Shown here: one piece after another, positions 8,008 to 16,568 of the stretch
Numbering within the stretch: position 1 is the first letter of the stretch
Layout of the letters: every line of letters begins with the position of its first letter
From: Methylococcaceae bacterium
Lineage (GTDB): Bacteria; Pseudomonadota; Gammaproteobacteria; Methylococcales; Methylomonadaceae
Length of the DNA: 22,933 bases
Direction: 5' to 3'
Assembly (NCBI GenBank): GCA_030618325.1
Contig: JAUXDP010000014.1
Coordinates: 1-22,933, forward strand
Notes under the pieces: generated by a model
Told to the model about the DNA's origin: nothing
Databases searched by the model: none
Seen by the model: only the letters and a program-made list of their open reading frames with translations
Translations under genes and position numbers: made by a program

Positions 8008-9372
8008 TTATCCATTAACCCAGTAATGAACAACAATACTTGCCGCATATCCGAGAGCAATAACAGGCGTCCATTTCATGTGGCTAAAAAAGGTATATTT
8101 GTGATTGGATTGTCCCATTAACGCCACACCGGCAGCAGAACCCACTGACAACATGGAACCACCCACACCGGCAGTCAAAGTCACTAGCAACCATTGATAA
8201 AGATCCATCTCCAGATCCATACTCAATACCGCGAACATCACCGGAATATTATCGACGATGGCCGAAATAATACCGACCAGAATATTTGCAGGTGTGTGTC
8301 CCAAGCCGTCATACATCGCAATGGAGAGCAGTTCCAGGTAACCAATATAGCCCAAACCTCCTACAGCAAAAACAACCCCAAAAAAGAAAAACAGAGTATC
8401 CCATTCCGCATCCCGCACTTTATTGAAAATATCAAATTCGTCCTCTTCTCCCTCACTATAAAGCACTTTAACTCTATATCCATAGACCATCAATATTCCC
8501 AATCCGGTCATCATTCCCATAAAAGGAGCTAAATGCAATAACTGCTTAAAAGTAACAGCCAACACAATAGTAAATGCAAATAACACACAAACCATGACAG
8601 CACCCGGCTTTAGCTCAACAGCGGCTTCATGGCTTGCTGCGGGCTGCTCATCTGGAACAGCCAGGTACATAATATATGCAGGCACAACATAATTGACGAC
8701 TGAGGGAATAAATAATTTGAAGAAATCAAAAAACTCAACATAACCTGCCTGCCAAACCATCAACGTGGTGATATCGCCAAATGGGCTAAAGGCTCCACCC
8801 GCATTTGCCGCTATTACTAAGTTCACCATACCAATAGCAATAAATTTTTCGTTATCTTTACCCACCGCCAAAACAACAGCACCGACCAGCAAAGCTGAGG
8901 TTAAATTATCGGCAACTGCGGAAAGGAAAAAGGTAATAATCCCAGTTATCCAGAACAATTTTTTGTAGCTAAACTCTTTTCTAATCATCCATGCCCGCAA
9001 CACTTCAAAAACGTTACGTTCAGCCATGGCATTAATGTAAGTCATTGCGACCAGCAAAAACAGCATTAACTCTGCATACTCCTTGAGATTGGACTCGAAG
9101 ACAACATGCATAGCTTCCGTTGAAACTCCAGCGTTAATGGCCAAATAGGCAGCATTCGCCCAAATAATACCCGCAACAACGATAACGGGTTTTGACTTAC
9201 GCAAGCCAGTGAACTCTTCGGCCATAACGAAGCCGTATGCGATAATAAAAATCAGAACTGAATATATTCCACGCTCTGTTCCTGTCAACCCTAAAGTAGC
9301 TTCTTCGTCATAAGCCATTGCTATCTGTGGTAAAAATAACAAACCGGCAATAATTAATAATAAGCGCAACAA
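8008..9372 (-). CDS. nhaD: NhaD-type Na+/H+ antiporter
   Basis: Inner-membrane sodium/proton antiporter of the ion-transporter superfamily, typical of marine and haloalkaliphilic bacteria. The 454 residues begin with a cleavable-looking signal ending AMA at about residue 20, a known feature of NhaD. Conserved polar membrane motifs are SAVADNLTSALLVGAV (about 151-166), NAGGAFSPFGDITTLMVWQAG (near 190; the SPFGD core is diagnostic) and DNIPVMFAVLSM in the C-terminal half. The start is TTG at 9372, supported by a strong GGAGGG six bases upstream; no better ATG exists. It is followed by ampG and is divergent from the sulfite reductase gene. Confidence 0.93.
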   Translation of the reverse strand: MLRLLLIIAGLLFLPQIAMAYDEEATLGLTGTERGIYSVLIFIIAYGFVMAEEFTGLRKSKPVIVVAGIIWANAAYLAINAGVSTEAMHVVFESNLKEYAELMLFLLVAMTYINAMAERNVFEVLRAWMIRKEFSYKKLFWITGIITFFLSAVADNLTSALLVGAVVLAVGKDNEKFIAIGMVNLVIAANAGGAFSPFGDITTLMVWQAGYVEFFDFFKLFIPSVVNYVVPAYIMYLAVPDEQPAASHEAAVELKPGAVMVCVLFAFTIVLAVTFKQLLHLAPFMGMMTGLGILMVYGYRVKVLYSEGEEDEFDIFNKVRDAEWDTLFFFFGVVFAVGGLGYIGYLELLSIAMYDGLGHTPANILVGIISAIVDNIPVMFAVLSMDLEMDLYQWLLVTLTAGVGGSMLSVGSAAGVALMGQSNHKYTFFSHMKWTPVIALGYAASIVVHYWVNG

Positions 9373-9402
9373 AACAACCCTCCTCGCCTCAACAATTTTA
9401 AT

Positions 9403-9433
9403 AATATAAATTTTCGATAGTTTAACTGGTCAA
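9403..9433 (-). promoter_or_regulatory. Candidate sigma70 promoter for nhaD
   Basis: On the minus strand TTGACC (9433-9428) is followed by an AT-rich -10 region: TATATT with a 19-base spacer, or TTATAT with 18. It lies about 30 bases before the TTG start. Weak to moderate match. Confidence 0.33.
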
Positions 9434-9455
9434 TATTACCATTGAACAAATACCT

Positions 9456-9484
9456 TTGTCATTTAATCCATTAACGTTTATCAT
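9456..9484 (+). promoter_or_regulatory. Candidate sigma70 promoter for the sulfite/nitrite reductase operon
   Basis: TTGTCA (9456-9461) and TATCAT (9479-9484) are spaced by exactly 17 bases, each one mismatch from consensus. Transcription would start near 9491 and give a leader of about 38 bases. Confidence 0.45.
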
Positions 9485-9528
9485 TTCCAGCTACATTAAA
9501 TTTGTTTTTTTAATTAAGTTAGTAACAA

Positions 9529-11181
9529 ATGTACCAATATAACGACAAAGACCAAACGCTCATTGATGAAAGAGTAGCTCAATTTCGCGGACAAACCGAA
9601 CGATTTTTACGAGGTGAAATAGGCGAGGATCAATTCCGGGCATTGAGACTAATGAATGGCCTCTATATTCAAACCCATGCCCCGATGCTCAGGGTTGCTG
9701 TTCCCTATGGGCTTCTTAATTCCAGAAAAGTACGTAAATTAGCAGAAATTGCTCGTGCATACGATAAAGGCTACTGTCATATCTCGACCCGCCAAAACGT
9801 CCAATACAACTGGCCTGAGCTGGAGAAAGTACCGGATATATTACAAGAACTGGCTAGCGTTCAAATGCATGCCATTCAAACCAGCGGCAATTGCTTGAGA
9901 AATACAACCACAGATCATTTAGCGGGAGTTGCGCCAGATGAGATTGAGGACCCACGCCCATATTGCGAAATTATTCGTCAATGGACCACTTTTCATCCAG
10001 AATTTGCCTATCTGCCTCGTAAATTTAAAATCGCTGTCAGTGCCACTACAACTGATCGAGCAGCGACTCAATTTCACGATATCGGTGTCCACCTGGTTAA
10101 AAATGAATCAGGAGATACCGGCTTCAGAATACTTGCCGGTGGAGGTCTGGGTCGAACTCCAATTATAGGCAAGATCATCAAGCCCTACTTGGAAAAACAA
10201 CATCTGCTTTCTTATCTGGAAGCAATACTTCGGGTATATAACCTCCATGGCCGTCGTGATAACAAATTCAAGGCGCGGATCAAAATTTTAGTCAAAGAAA
10301 CCGGAGTAGAAAAGTTCACCGAAATGGTCAATGCCGAATGGCAACAAATTAAAAACGGCATGGAACTTAGCGAGCAACGAATTAATGATATTAAAGCTCA
10401 TTTCGCCCCCCCTGCTTATTTGACCAATGCAGACCAAGACAAAAGCTTTGCTTTGCATAAAAAGCAGGATTCCGAATTTGCAACCTGGATTAAATATAAT
10501 ACTGCCGATCACAAAATAGCGGGCTATCGAGCTGTATTTATATCTTTAAAAGCGCCCGATTCCCCGCCCGGCGACATTACCCACACCCAACTAGATGCTA
10601 TCGCAGACCTATCCGATCAGTATAGTTTTGGTGAAATCAGAACCACACATCGCCAAAACTTGGTTCTGGCCGACGTCAAACAAGCCGATTTGCATCAACT
10701 TTGGCAAAACCTTAACACCCTAGATTTAGCCACACCAAATATAGGCACCATAACTGATATAATTTGCTGCCCTGGGCTAGATTTTTGTAGTTTAGCCAAT
10801 GCCGGCTCCATCGGAATCACAAAACAAATCAATGAGGCCATTGATAATCAAGATTACATCCATGATCTAGGTGATATCAAAATCAACATATCTGGCTGCA
10901 TGAATGGCTGCGCACACCAAAGTGTCGGCCACATTGGAATTTTAGGCGTTGATAAAAAAGGAGTTGAATGGTACCAAATCACCTTGGGCGGCTCGTCAGA
11001 AAATGAAGCGGCAATTGGTGATCGTTTAGGCCCTGCTGTTGCTAAAGAACACGTTGTCAAAACTATCACCACTATTCTTGATGTCTACATCCAACAACGC
11101 CTGGAAGACGAATCTTTTTTAAACACCGTGAAACGAGTTGGCATTACTCCATTCAAAGAACAAGTCTATGCAAATCATTAA
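9529..11181 (+). CDS. cysI: Siroheme [4Fe-4S] sulfite/nitrite reductase, hemoprotein (CysI type)
   Basis: Catalyses six-electron reduction of sulfite to sulfide (or nitrite to ammonia) in assimilation. The 550 residues contain two ferredoxin-like half domains and the siroheme/cluster ligands C414 and C420 (CPGLDFC) and C457 and C461 (CMNGC). The N-terminal half has the substrate/siroheme segment STRQNVQYNW (about 87-96) and QTSGNCLRNTTTD near 119. Pseudomonas CysI has the same length and is also followed by a DUF934 gene, so sulfite is the more likely substrate. No flavoprotein CysJ or ferredoxin gene is nearby, so the electron donor is unknown. The last 14 bases overlap the next gene. The Shine-Dalgarno is weak. 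Confidence 0.88.
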   Translation: MYQYNDKDQTLIDERVAQFRGQTERFLRGEIGEDQFRALRLMNGLYIQTHAPMLRVAVPYGLLNSRKVRKLAEIARAYDKGYCHISTRQNVQYNWPELEKVPDILQELASVQMHAIQTSGNCLRNTTTDHLAGVAPDEIEDPRPYCEIIRQWTTFHPEFAYLPRKFKIAVSATTTDRAATQFHDIGVHLVKNESGDTGFRILAGGGLGRTPIIGKIIKPYLEKQHLLSYLEAILRVYNLHGRRDNKFKARIKILVKETGVEKFTEMVNAEWQQIKNGMELSEQRINDIKAHFAPPAYLTNADQDKSFALHKKQDSEFATWIKYNTADHKIAGYRAVFISLKAPDSPPGDITHTQLDAIADLSDQYSFGEIRTTHRQNLVLADVKQADLHQLWQNLNTLDLATPNIGTITDIICCPGLDFCSLANAGSIGITKQINEAIDNQDYIHDLGDIKINISGCMNGCAHQSVGHIGILGVDKKGVEWYQITLGGSSENEAAIGDRLGPAVAKEHVVKTITTILDVYIQQRLEDESFLNTVKRVGITPFKEQVYANH

Positions 11182-11626
11182 AGACCAAAAGATAGTAGAG
11201 AACACCTGGACCTATATCCCAGACGATACAAAATTACCCGCAGAAATATCGGACATTACCGTATCCCTGAGTCGATGGAATGAGGAATACGATAAATTGG
11301 AAAAGTATCAGGGAAAAGTGGGGATCAGGATAAATCCCGATGATTCTATAGAATCACTGCCCCCTTCAGTCATGAAGGCTGCACTTATAGAAGTTAACTT
11401 CCCCGTCTTTACTGATGGACGGAGTTTCTCCCTTGCACAGCTACTGAGAACTCGACTTAAGTTTAAAGGAGAAATACGAGCAGTAGGCCAGTTTATGCCT
11501 GACCAGATTTTTTATCTTTCTCGGGTTGGAGTTAATTCTTTTGCCTTGGAAAACCAGGAAAGCCTTGCTGATGCCATCAGTATGTTTGATGACTTTTCAG
11601 ACAGTTACCAAGCATCCGTAAATTAA
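11168..11626 (+). CDS. DUF934 protein linked to sulfite reductase
   Basis: A 152-residue soluble protein of the DUF934 family, whose genes commonly follow cysI in proteobacteria; its biochemical role is not established. The family core FPVFTDGRSFSLAQLLR (about 80-96), followed by KFKGEIRAVGQFMPDQIFYLSRVG, is plain. The ATG at 11168 (MQIIKDQKIV) is chosen over an upstream in-frame TTG at 11138, because the family starts this way. It overlaps the reductase gene by 14 bases, so the two are translationally coupled. No terminator is visible right after it. A role in supporting or maturing the reductase is inference from linkage only. Confidence 0.85.
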   Translation: MQIIKDQKIVENTWTYIPDDTKLPAEISDITVSLSRWNEEYDKLEKYQGKVGIRINPDDSIESLPPSVMKAALIEVNFPVFTDGRSFSLAQLLRTRLKFKGEIRAVGQFMPDQIFYLSRVGVNSFALENQESLADAISMFDDFSDSYQASVN

Positions 11627-11800
11627 GGAGTTGCCCGAATAAACCAGGCATTTTGGCGCACTTGTTTAGTAGACCGACTAGTCGATCCGATTGAACAAAA
11701 CGCAAGCATAGCAGACAACAGTGAGGATTTTGGGATTGAAGACCGGCCAATGTTGACCTGAAGATTAGATCGAAATGCCCAAGCACCGAAAACTCCTAAG

Positions 11801-11840
11801 CAAAAAAGATACTTCGCACTGCAAAATAGCGGTGCGAAGT
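11801..11840 (-). terminator. Rho-independent terminator of ctpA
   Basis: 11811-11822 pairs with 11829-11840 in a 12-bp stem (core ACTTCGCAC/GTGCGAAGT, one G-T pair) closing a six-base loop. Read on the minus strand it is followed by ATCTTTTTTG. It begins about 12 bases after the ctpA stop, so it should end the gpmI-envC-ctpA transcript. Confidence 0.88.
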
Positions 11841-11852
11841 TATATATAGAGC

Positions 11853-13208
11853 CTATCTTTGAAAAATACTAATACCTTTCAATAATGTAAGCGCCTCATG
11901 CAGCGCGTAATCTTTAAGGTCTGATTCTAGCTGAGCCTCTTGGTCAGTTTTATCATTTTTCTTGGCTTTTTTGTCGCCATTTCCATTCTTCAAATGATGT
12001 GATAAATCCGCTTCTTTAACCGGTTTAAATTTAGGCGTGTCTAAAGCCTCTAGCTTAACACGCTCCAACTTGATATCCGGCTCAATTCCTTCTGCCTGAA
12101 TAGACCGACCAGATGGTGTGTAATAACGCGCCGTAGTTAGTTTCACCGCTCCACCATTACTGGTTGGTAAAATAGTCTGCACCGACCCTTTACCGAAGGA
12201 TTTCTCCCCCATAATGACTGCTCTCTTATGATCCTGCAATGCTCCTGCAACAATCTCCGATGCCGATGCAGAACCAGCATTTATTAACACCACCATTGGC
12301 GCACCGTTAAGCACGTCATCAGGGGAAGCATTAAATTTCATTTCTGAATTTTCAATTCTGCCTTCGGTATATACGATTAAGCCACTTTCCAGAAAAGCAT
12401 CACTAACTGAGACGGCTGCGTTCAAAACACCCCCAGGATTGTTCCTTAGATCTAGAACGACTCCTTTCAATGCCCCTTTGTTTTCTTCCTTTAACTTTTT
12501 TACAGCAGTTTTTAACGCCTCTCCAGTCGGAGATTGAAAGCTACTTATCCTGAGATAGCCATAGCCTTCTTCCAGAATTCTGCTTTTAACACTTTGTACT
12601 TTAATAATATCTCGGGTAATAGTTACCTTGAGTGGCGTGCCCTCACCCTCACGAATAACTGTCAAAACAATATCACTACCTGGCTTGCCACGCATAATCT
12701 TGACAGCTTCTGTCAGCGTCATGCCTTTCACAGGCTTTTCATCCAACCTGATTACCAAGTCTCCAGCTTCCATTCCTGCTCGTTGCGCGGGGGTATCATC
12801 AATTGGGGAAACAACTTTTACATAGCCATTCTCCATGGTGACTTCAATCCCCAACCCACCAAATTGCCCAGTTGTACCAACTTTTAAGTCTTTATATTGC
12901 TCACCATCTAGGTAAGAAGAATGTGGATCCAAACCAGCCAACATTCCCCGAATGGCATCTTCCAATAACTTTTTATCAGGAATAGGCTCAACATAATCTT
13001 TTTTTATGCGACCAAAAATTTCTGTAAATGTTCTGAGATCTTCATAGGGTAGAACTTCTAACTGCCCAGACCCTAGCCCTGCACTTTCAACTTCACGCTC
13101 TGCCAAAACTGCAGTGCCCGTACTAATTAAAATACCAAGCACTAGACCCAATATTAATATGATAAAATTTTTCTGCTTAAGCATAAGCTGTAAAACTCCA
13201 ATATGCAT
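11853..13208 (-). CDS. ctpA: C-terminal processing periplasmic protease, S41 family (CtpA)
   Basis: Serine-lysine protease that acts in the periplasm on protein C termini; relatives trim lipoproteins and murein hydrolases. A signal anchor lies at about 13-35, a PDZ domain at about 105-190, and the S41 core from about 210. By spacing with E. coli Prc (S430, D441, K455) the catalytic residues are S315 in GSASASEI, D326 in LQDHKR and K340 in SFGKGSVQ. The first ATG (13208) has AGGA seven bases upstream; an ATG eight codons later is possible. It is last in a gpmI-envC-ctpA run, 131 bases behind envC, and is closed by a strong terminator. The lysine-rich tail (about 405-425) is variable in the family. 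Confidence 0.93.
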   Translation of the reverse strand: MHIGVLQLMLKQKNFIILILGLVLGILISTGTAVLAEREVESAGLGSGQLEVLPYEDLRTFTEIFGRIKKDYVEPIPDKKLLEDAIRGMLAGLDPHSSYLDGEQYKDLKVGTTGQFGGLGIEVTMENGYVKVVSPIDDTPAQRAGMEAGDLVIRLDEKPVKGMTLTEAVKIMRGKPGSDIVLTVIREGEGTPLKVTITRDIIKVQSVKSRILEEGYGYLRISSFQSPTGEALKTAVKKLKEENKGALKGVVLDLRNNPGGVLNAAVSVSDAFLESGLIVYTEGRIENSEMKFNASPDDVLNGAPMVVLINAGSASASEIVAGALQDHKRAVIMGEKSFGKGSVQTILPTSNGGAVKLTTARYYTPSGRSIQAEGIEPDIKLERVKLEALDTPKFKPVKEADLSHHLKNGNGDKKAKKNDKTDQEAQLESDLKDYALHEALTLLKGISIFQR

Positions 13209-13299
13209 GTTTATTCCTAAATTTCCAAAGCTATCAATTCAACCTAAAAAGCCGATAAAAATGAAAAATTCATGAACTAAAATATAACCTTGAGGCGGC

Positions 13300-13316
13300 T
13301 ATTCTACCTTAGAATA
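13300..13316. repeat. Short hairpin in the envC-ctpA spacer
   Basis: TATTCTA (13300-13306), a CCT loop and TAGAATA (13310-13316) form a perfect 7-bp stem. No T run follows on the minus strand, so it is not a terminator. It may be an operator or an RNA processing stem before ctpA. Confidence 0.4.
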
Positions 13317-13339
13317 ATATTTAGATTCACAAAAACCCA

Positions 13340-14506
13340 TCAATTGACTTTCCCCAGGCGTACTTTTCGACACCATTTCGCAGGATTCAAAGGCTTACCT
13401 TTTTTACGGATACCAAAATAAAGTCCAGCCAGGCTACGACCTCCACTTTTACCAACCGAGGCAATAATATCCCCTTGATCCACCCAGCCCCCCTCTTCCT
13501 TGTAGAGGCTCTGATTAAAAGCATAGAGAGTCATATAACCCTCTCCGTGGTCTATAATTGCCAATAAACCATAACCTTTCAACCAGTCAGCATAAACCAT
13601 ACGCCCTCGAGTGACCGCATGGACCTCTACCCCTTCTTCTGCATTAATCAACACGCCATCCCATTGGCCACCGCCCCTCCGGCTACCAAATTTTTTGCTT
13701 AATCGTCCTTGTACCGGCCATTTCATGCTCCCTTTCTGCTGTTTAAATGACTTTCCTGGACTGGAACCTACATCCGAAACATCATCATTCAAAGTCTGTA
13801 AAGAAGCAATTAACCTGCGCAATTTCGCTTTTCGTTGCTTAAGTTGCCTCAATTCTTCGGTCTTTGACAGCTCCTCTTTTTTTAATTCCGCTAACAAAGC
13901 GGCTCTTGTATCCCTAGTATTACTAAGCTTAGTTTGTTCTGCCTGTTTTTGCTCAACCAATTGACTCAATTTTTGTGAAGCCACCCGCTCTTCACCATCC
14001 AATCGAGCCAAATTTTGTAGTATCTGCTTGGTTAATTCCAGCTTGTCTAACCGCTCACGATTTAAATACTCAAAATAAACCATGATTCGATTAGCACGCA
14101 CCAGATCTTGCTGGTTTAACAGCAACCTCAACTTTTTCATTCTACCCATTGCGTATGCCGACCTGATCTGACCTTGCAACTGCTGGGCTATTTTTTCAAT
14201 CTCGGTATTTTGCTCATCAATTTGTTCGCTTATTTTTTGTAAATCTTGCTGTTTTCTAGTGGTTGCTGTTTTTAGTTTTTTTAGTTCCCTCGCTATTTCT
14301 CCATATTCTTTTTCGGCTGCAGCCAATTGATCGACCAGAGAACCCTTTTTAACTTGTACCCGCTCAACAGCTTTCGTGGTGTTTTTTATTTCTTCAAGAA
14401 CTTGATTTAAATCATTTTGTTTCTTGGTTAGATTAGCTGAAACTAAGGGATGAAATACGAGGGTGCTTAGAAAAAAGCACCCTAACACATGCTTACGGCC
14501 CGGCAT
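13340..14506 (-). CDS. envC: EnvC-like murein hydrolase activator (degenerate LytM/M23)
   Basis: Periplasmic protein that, in E. coli, is recruited by FtsEX and activates the amidases AmiA/AmiB during septal splitting. The 388 residues contain a signal peptide (about 1-24), a long coiled coil (about 25-235) and a C-terminal LytM domain (about 265-385). The metal site is degenerate: YAFNQSL replaces the usual YGHNQ-type motif and YFGIR replaces HFEIR. This marks an activator, not an active peptidase. It starts 14 bases after the gpmI stop. No Shine-Dalgarno is visible, and a 9-bp hairpin lies within the signal-peptide codons. Confidence 0.9.
   Translation of the reverse strand: MPGRKHVLGCFFLSTLVFHPLVSANLTKKQNDLNQVLEEIKNTTKAVERVQVKKGSLVDQLAAAEKEYGEIARELKKLKTATTRKQQDLQKISEQIDEQNTEIEKIAQQLQGQIRSAYAMGRMKKLRLLLNQQDLVRANRIMVYFEYLNRERLDKLELTKQILQNLARLDGEERVASQKLSQLVEQKQAEQTKLSNTRDTRAALLAELKKEELSKTEELRQLKQRKAKLRRLIASLQTLNDDVSDVGSSPGKSFKQQKGSMKWPVQGRLSKKFGSRRGGGQWDGVLINAEEGVEVHAVTRGRMVYADWLKGYGLLAIIDHGEGYMTLYAFNQSLYKEEGGWVDQGDIIASVGKSGGRSLAGLYFGIRKKGKPLNPAKWCRKVRLGKVN
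14460..14483 (-). repeat. Hairpin inside the envC signal-peptide codons
   Basis: AGGGTGCTT (14460-14468) and AAGCACCCT (14475-14483) form a perfect 9-bp stem with a six-base loop, covering codons 8-16 of envC. On the minus strand the loop is TTTTCT and no T run follows the stem. Confidence 0.6.
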
Positions 14507-14520
14507 GAAATTAAAAAATA

Positions 14521-16062
14521 TTATCGACTCAATAGTGACTTACCCGTCATTTCGAGGGGCTTTTCCAGACCTAAAATATCCAACATTGTTGGTGCTAAAT
14601 CAGACAAGCTACCTCCTTCTAAAAGGTCGGATTCACCTCCAAAGTGGAGTAGGGGAACAAGACTTGTGGTATGTGCAGTAAACGGCTCACCCGTTTCTTC
14701 ATTTATCATTTGCTCTATATTTCCATGATCCGCAGTGACCAACATCTGCCCTTCAACTGCCTGCAAAGCATCCACGATTCTTTGTAATGATGCATCAATG
14801 GTTTCAACAGCACGTAACGCTGGCTCCCATTTCCCCGTATGCCCAACCATGTCACAGTTTGCATAGTTGCAGATAATTACATCATATTTACCACCACTAA
14901 TTGCATCTACCATATGATCGGTAACTTCTGGAGCGTTCATCTCTGGCTGTAAATCGTAGGTTTTAACTTTGGGTGACGGCACCAATATTCTATCTTCGCC
15001 AGGAACCGGCTTATCCACACCTCCATTGAGAAAGAAAGTGACATGGGCATATTTTTCTGTTTCTGCCAATCTCAACTGCTTCATCCCCTGATTAGCTAAG
15101 ACTTCACCCAAACCATTTTTAATCTCTATATTAGGAAAGGCGGCTGCGTAGGGAAAATCCTGATGATATTCAGTCAATGTCACAAACTCCCCTGTATACG
15201 CAGGATACTTGCGTTCAAAACCTGTAAATTCTGGATTAGTGATCGCTTGAGATATCTCTCTAGCACGGTCAGCGCGAAAATTCATAAACACCACTGAATC
15301 TTCTGGATCGAGTGAAATCCGCTGGCCATTTTTATCTAGAATAGCTGTAGCACTAACAAATTCATCCGTTTCATCACGCTCATAGGCCAATTCCAGCCCT
15401 TGAGTAGCTGATTCCACCTTGAATTCAGCATCTCCACCAACAATCAAATTATAGGCCTGCTCAACTCGCTCCCATCGAGAATCACGATCCATCGCATAAA
15501 AGCGCCCAACAATGGAAGCAAACTGCCCAAACCCCAATTCTGAAAATTTTGTTTCTGTCTGAGCAATGGGGTCTGCAGCACTTTTAGGCGGCACATCCCG
15601 GCCATCCAAAAACCCATGCATATAAATCTTTGTTAAGCCTTTTTTGGCAGCTAACTCAATCATCGCTAATATTTGGTCGATATGGCTGTGAACACCACCC
15701 GAGGAAAGCAAGCCAAAGATATGCAATGCTTTACCTTTTTTTATGGCCTGATCGACTGCCCCACAAAGTGCTGTATTAGAAAAAAACGTGTCATCTGAGA
15801 TAGCGATATTCACTCTGGACAAATCTTGAGGCACAAATCGCCCCGATCCGATATGAATATGTCCTACTTCAGAATTACCCATCTGCCCACTAGGCAGACC
15901 AACTTCCTTGCCCGAACAGTTTAATAAAGTAGTAGGCCAATCCTGTTGCAACTGATCCCAACAAGGCGTATTTGCAACGGCAATAGCATTATGCTCCCTT
16001 GCTTTTCGATAACCGAAGCCATCCAGGATCAAAAGAACCAATGGTTTTGGGCGATTAAACAT
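14521..16062 (-). CDS. gpmI: 2,3-bisphosphoglycerate-independent phosphoglycerate mutase
   Basis: Cytosolic, manganese-dependent interconversion of 3- and 2-phosphoglycerate in glycolysis and gluconeogenesis. The 513 residues match the family length. D14 in LILDGFGYR is the first metal ligand, and S64 in GQMGNSEVGH is the phosphorylated serine. Later metal motifs are CNYANCDMVGHTG (about 400) and VTADHGNIEQM (about 445). A GGAG ribosome site lies about 11 bases before the ATG. It heads the gpmI-envC-ctpA run, an order shared with Pseudomonas. A well-formed promoter lies about 100 bases upstream. Confidence 0.96.
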   Translation of the reverse strand: MFNRPKPLVLLILDGFGYRKAREHNAIAVANTPCWDQLQQDWPTTLLNCSGKEVGLPSGQMGNSEVGHIHIGSGRFVPQDLSRVNIAISDDTFFSNTALCGAVDQAIKKGKALHIFGLLSSGGVHSHIDQILAMIELAAKKGLTKIYMHGFLDGRDVPPKSAADPIAQTETKFSELGFGQFASIVGRFYAMDRDSRWERVEQAYNLIVGGDAEFKVESATQGLELAYERDETDEFVSATAILDKNGQRISLDPEDSVVFMNFRADRAREISQAITNPEFTGFERKYPAYTGEFVTLTEYHQDFPYAAAFPNIEIKNGLGEVLANQGMKQLRLAETEKYAHVTFFLNGGVDKPVPGEDRILVPSPKVKTYDLQPEMNAPEVTDHMVDAISGGKYDVIICNYANCDMVGHTGKWEPALRAVETIDASLQRIVDALQAVEGQMLVTADHGNIEQMINEETGEPFTAHTTSLVPLLHFGGESDLLEGGSLSDLAPTMLDILGLEKPLEMTGKSLLSR

Positions 16063-16170
16063 ATATTTTCTGTCTCCGAGTATTTTTTAAGAATGCATCA
16101 CTGATGCTATTTTTTATTCCAGATGAACTTTTAAAGATTAGTAAGATCATAAAAATTAGTTGGGCATGCA

Positions 16171-16198
16171 ATTATATCGCAAGGTATTGGTTTTACAA
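16171..16198 (-). promoter_or_regulatory. Candidate sigma70 promoter for gpmI
   Basis: On the minus strand TTGTAA (16198-16193) and a perfect TATAAT (16176-16171) are separated by 16 bases. Transcription would start near 16164 and leave a leader of about 100 bases containing the 16095-16107 hairpin. Confidence 0.5.
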
Positions 16199-16452
16199 TA
16201 TTTTCAATAATTAGCTTCCCCAACAGTTAAGCAAACATTATTTTGGAGTATTTTGAAATCAAAAAACTGTGCTAGAAACACAGTAAGTGCTAAAACTATC
16301 AAACTGCTAGGCGGAGAGGTCGTCCTAAAAAGAATTAAGAGATAATTAAAAAATGAGGTATAGCGCGCTTACCCTCTACTTCTCAAAATAGAAATAGCGC
16401 TATCTTTTTGTTATGTCCATAAGTTTCTTATACTATTCTAATAAATTAAGTA

Positions 16453-16458
16453 TATAAT
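16453..16458 (+). promoter_or_regulatory. Possible -10 box of the ArsR-family gene
   Basis: Perfect TATAAT about 110 bases before the regulator ATG. No good -35 hexamer sits at 16-18 bases, so it would be weak or activator-dependent if real. Confidence 0.25.
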
Positions 16459-16522
16459 ACACGAGCTTAAAATACCTTTAAAAATACACTGAATACCCTG
16501 GCTCGATTAAATTCACACTAAT

Positions 16523-16544
16523 TTAACTGGAATAAGTGAGTTAA
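16523..16544. promoter_or_regulatory. Possible operator for the ArsR-family regulator
   Basis: TTAACT (16523-16528) and AGTTAA (16539-16544) are a perfect 6-bp inverted repeat with a 10-base spacer, 24 bases before the regulator ATG. ArsR proteins usually repress from such dyads at their own promoter. The assignment is inference. Confidence 0.25.
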
Positions 16545-16568
16545 TTAAACACAGAACAAACATGAAAA

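Larger units (their letters stand above)
16063..16568. other. 506-base gap with several hairpins, no gene seen
   Basis: No convincing protein frame is present. It holds the gpmI promoter; a GCATC-ACT-GATGC hairpin (16095-16107); ACTGTG/CACAGT with a seven-base loop (16266-16284); a weaker AGG-CG stem (about 16309-16325); ATAGCGC (16360-16366) pairing with GCGCTAT (16397-16403) followed on plus by CTTTTTG; the 10-base palindrome ATAGCGCTAT (16394-16403); a lone TATAAT (16453-16458) before the regulator; and TTAACT-N10-AGTTAA (16523-16544). A small plus-strand RNA ending near 16409 is conceivable, but no promoter for it is clear. Confidence 0.45.

Noticed and set aside
8194..8532. 112-codon plus-strand open frame inside nhaD
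   Set aside because: Antisense shadow of a well-supported membrane protein gene, with no features of its own.
11577..11786. 69-codon minus-strand open frame overlapping the DUF934 3' end
   Set aside because: It overlaps a solid gene on the other strand, has no ribosome site and no recognisable motif.
16095..16107. GCATC-ACT-GATGC followed by TATTTTTTATT as a plus-strand terminator
   Set aside because: Nothing is transcribed toward it on the plus strand, and on the minus strand it lies in the gpmI leader without a trailing T run. Kept only as part of the gap description.
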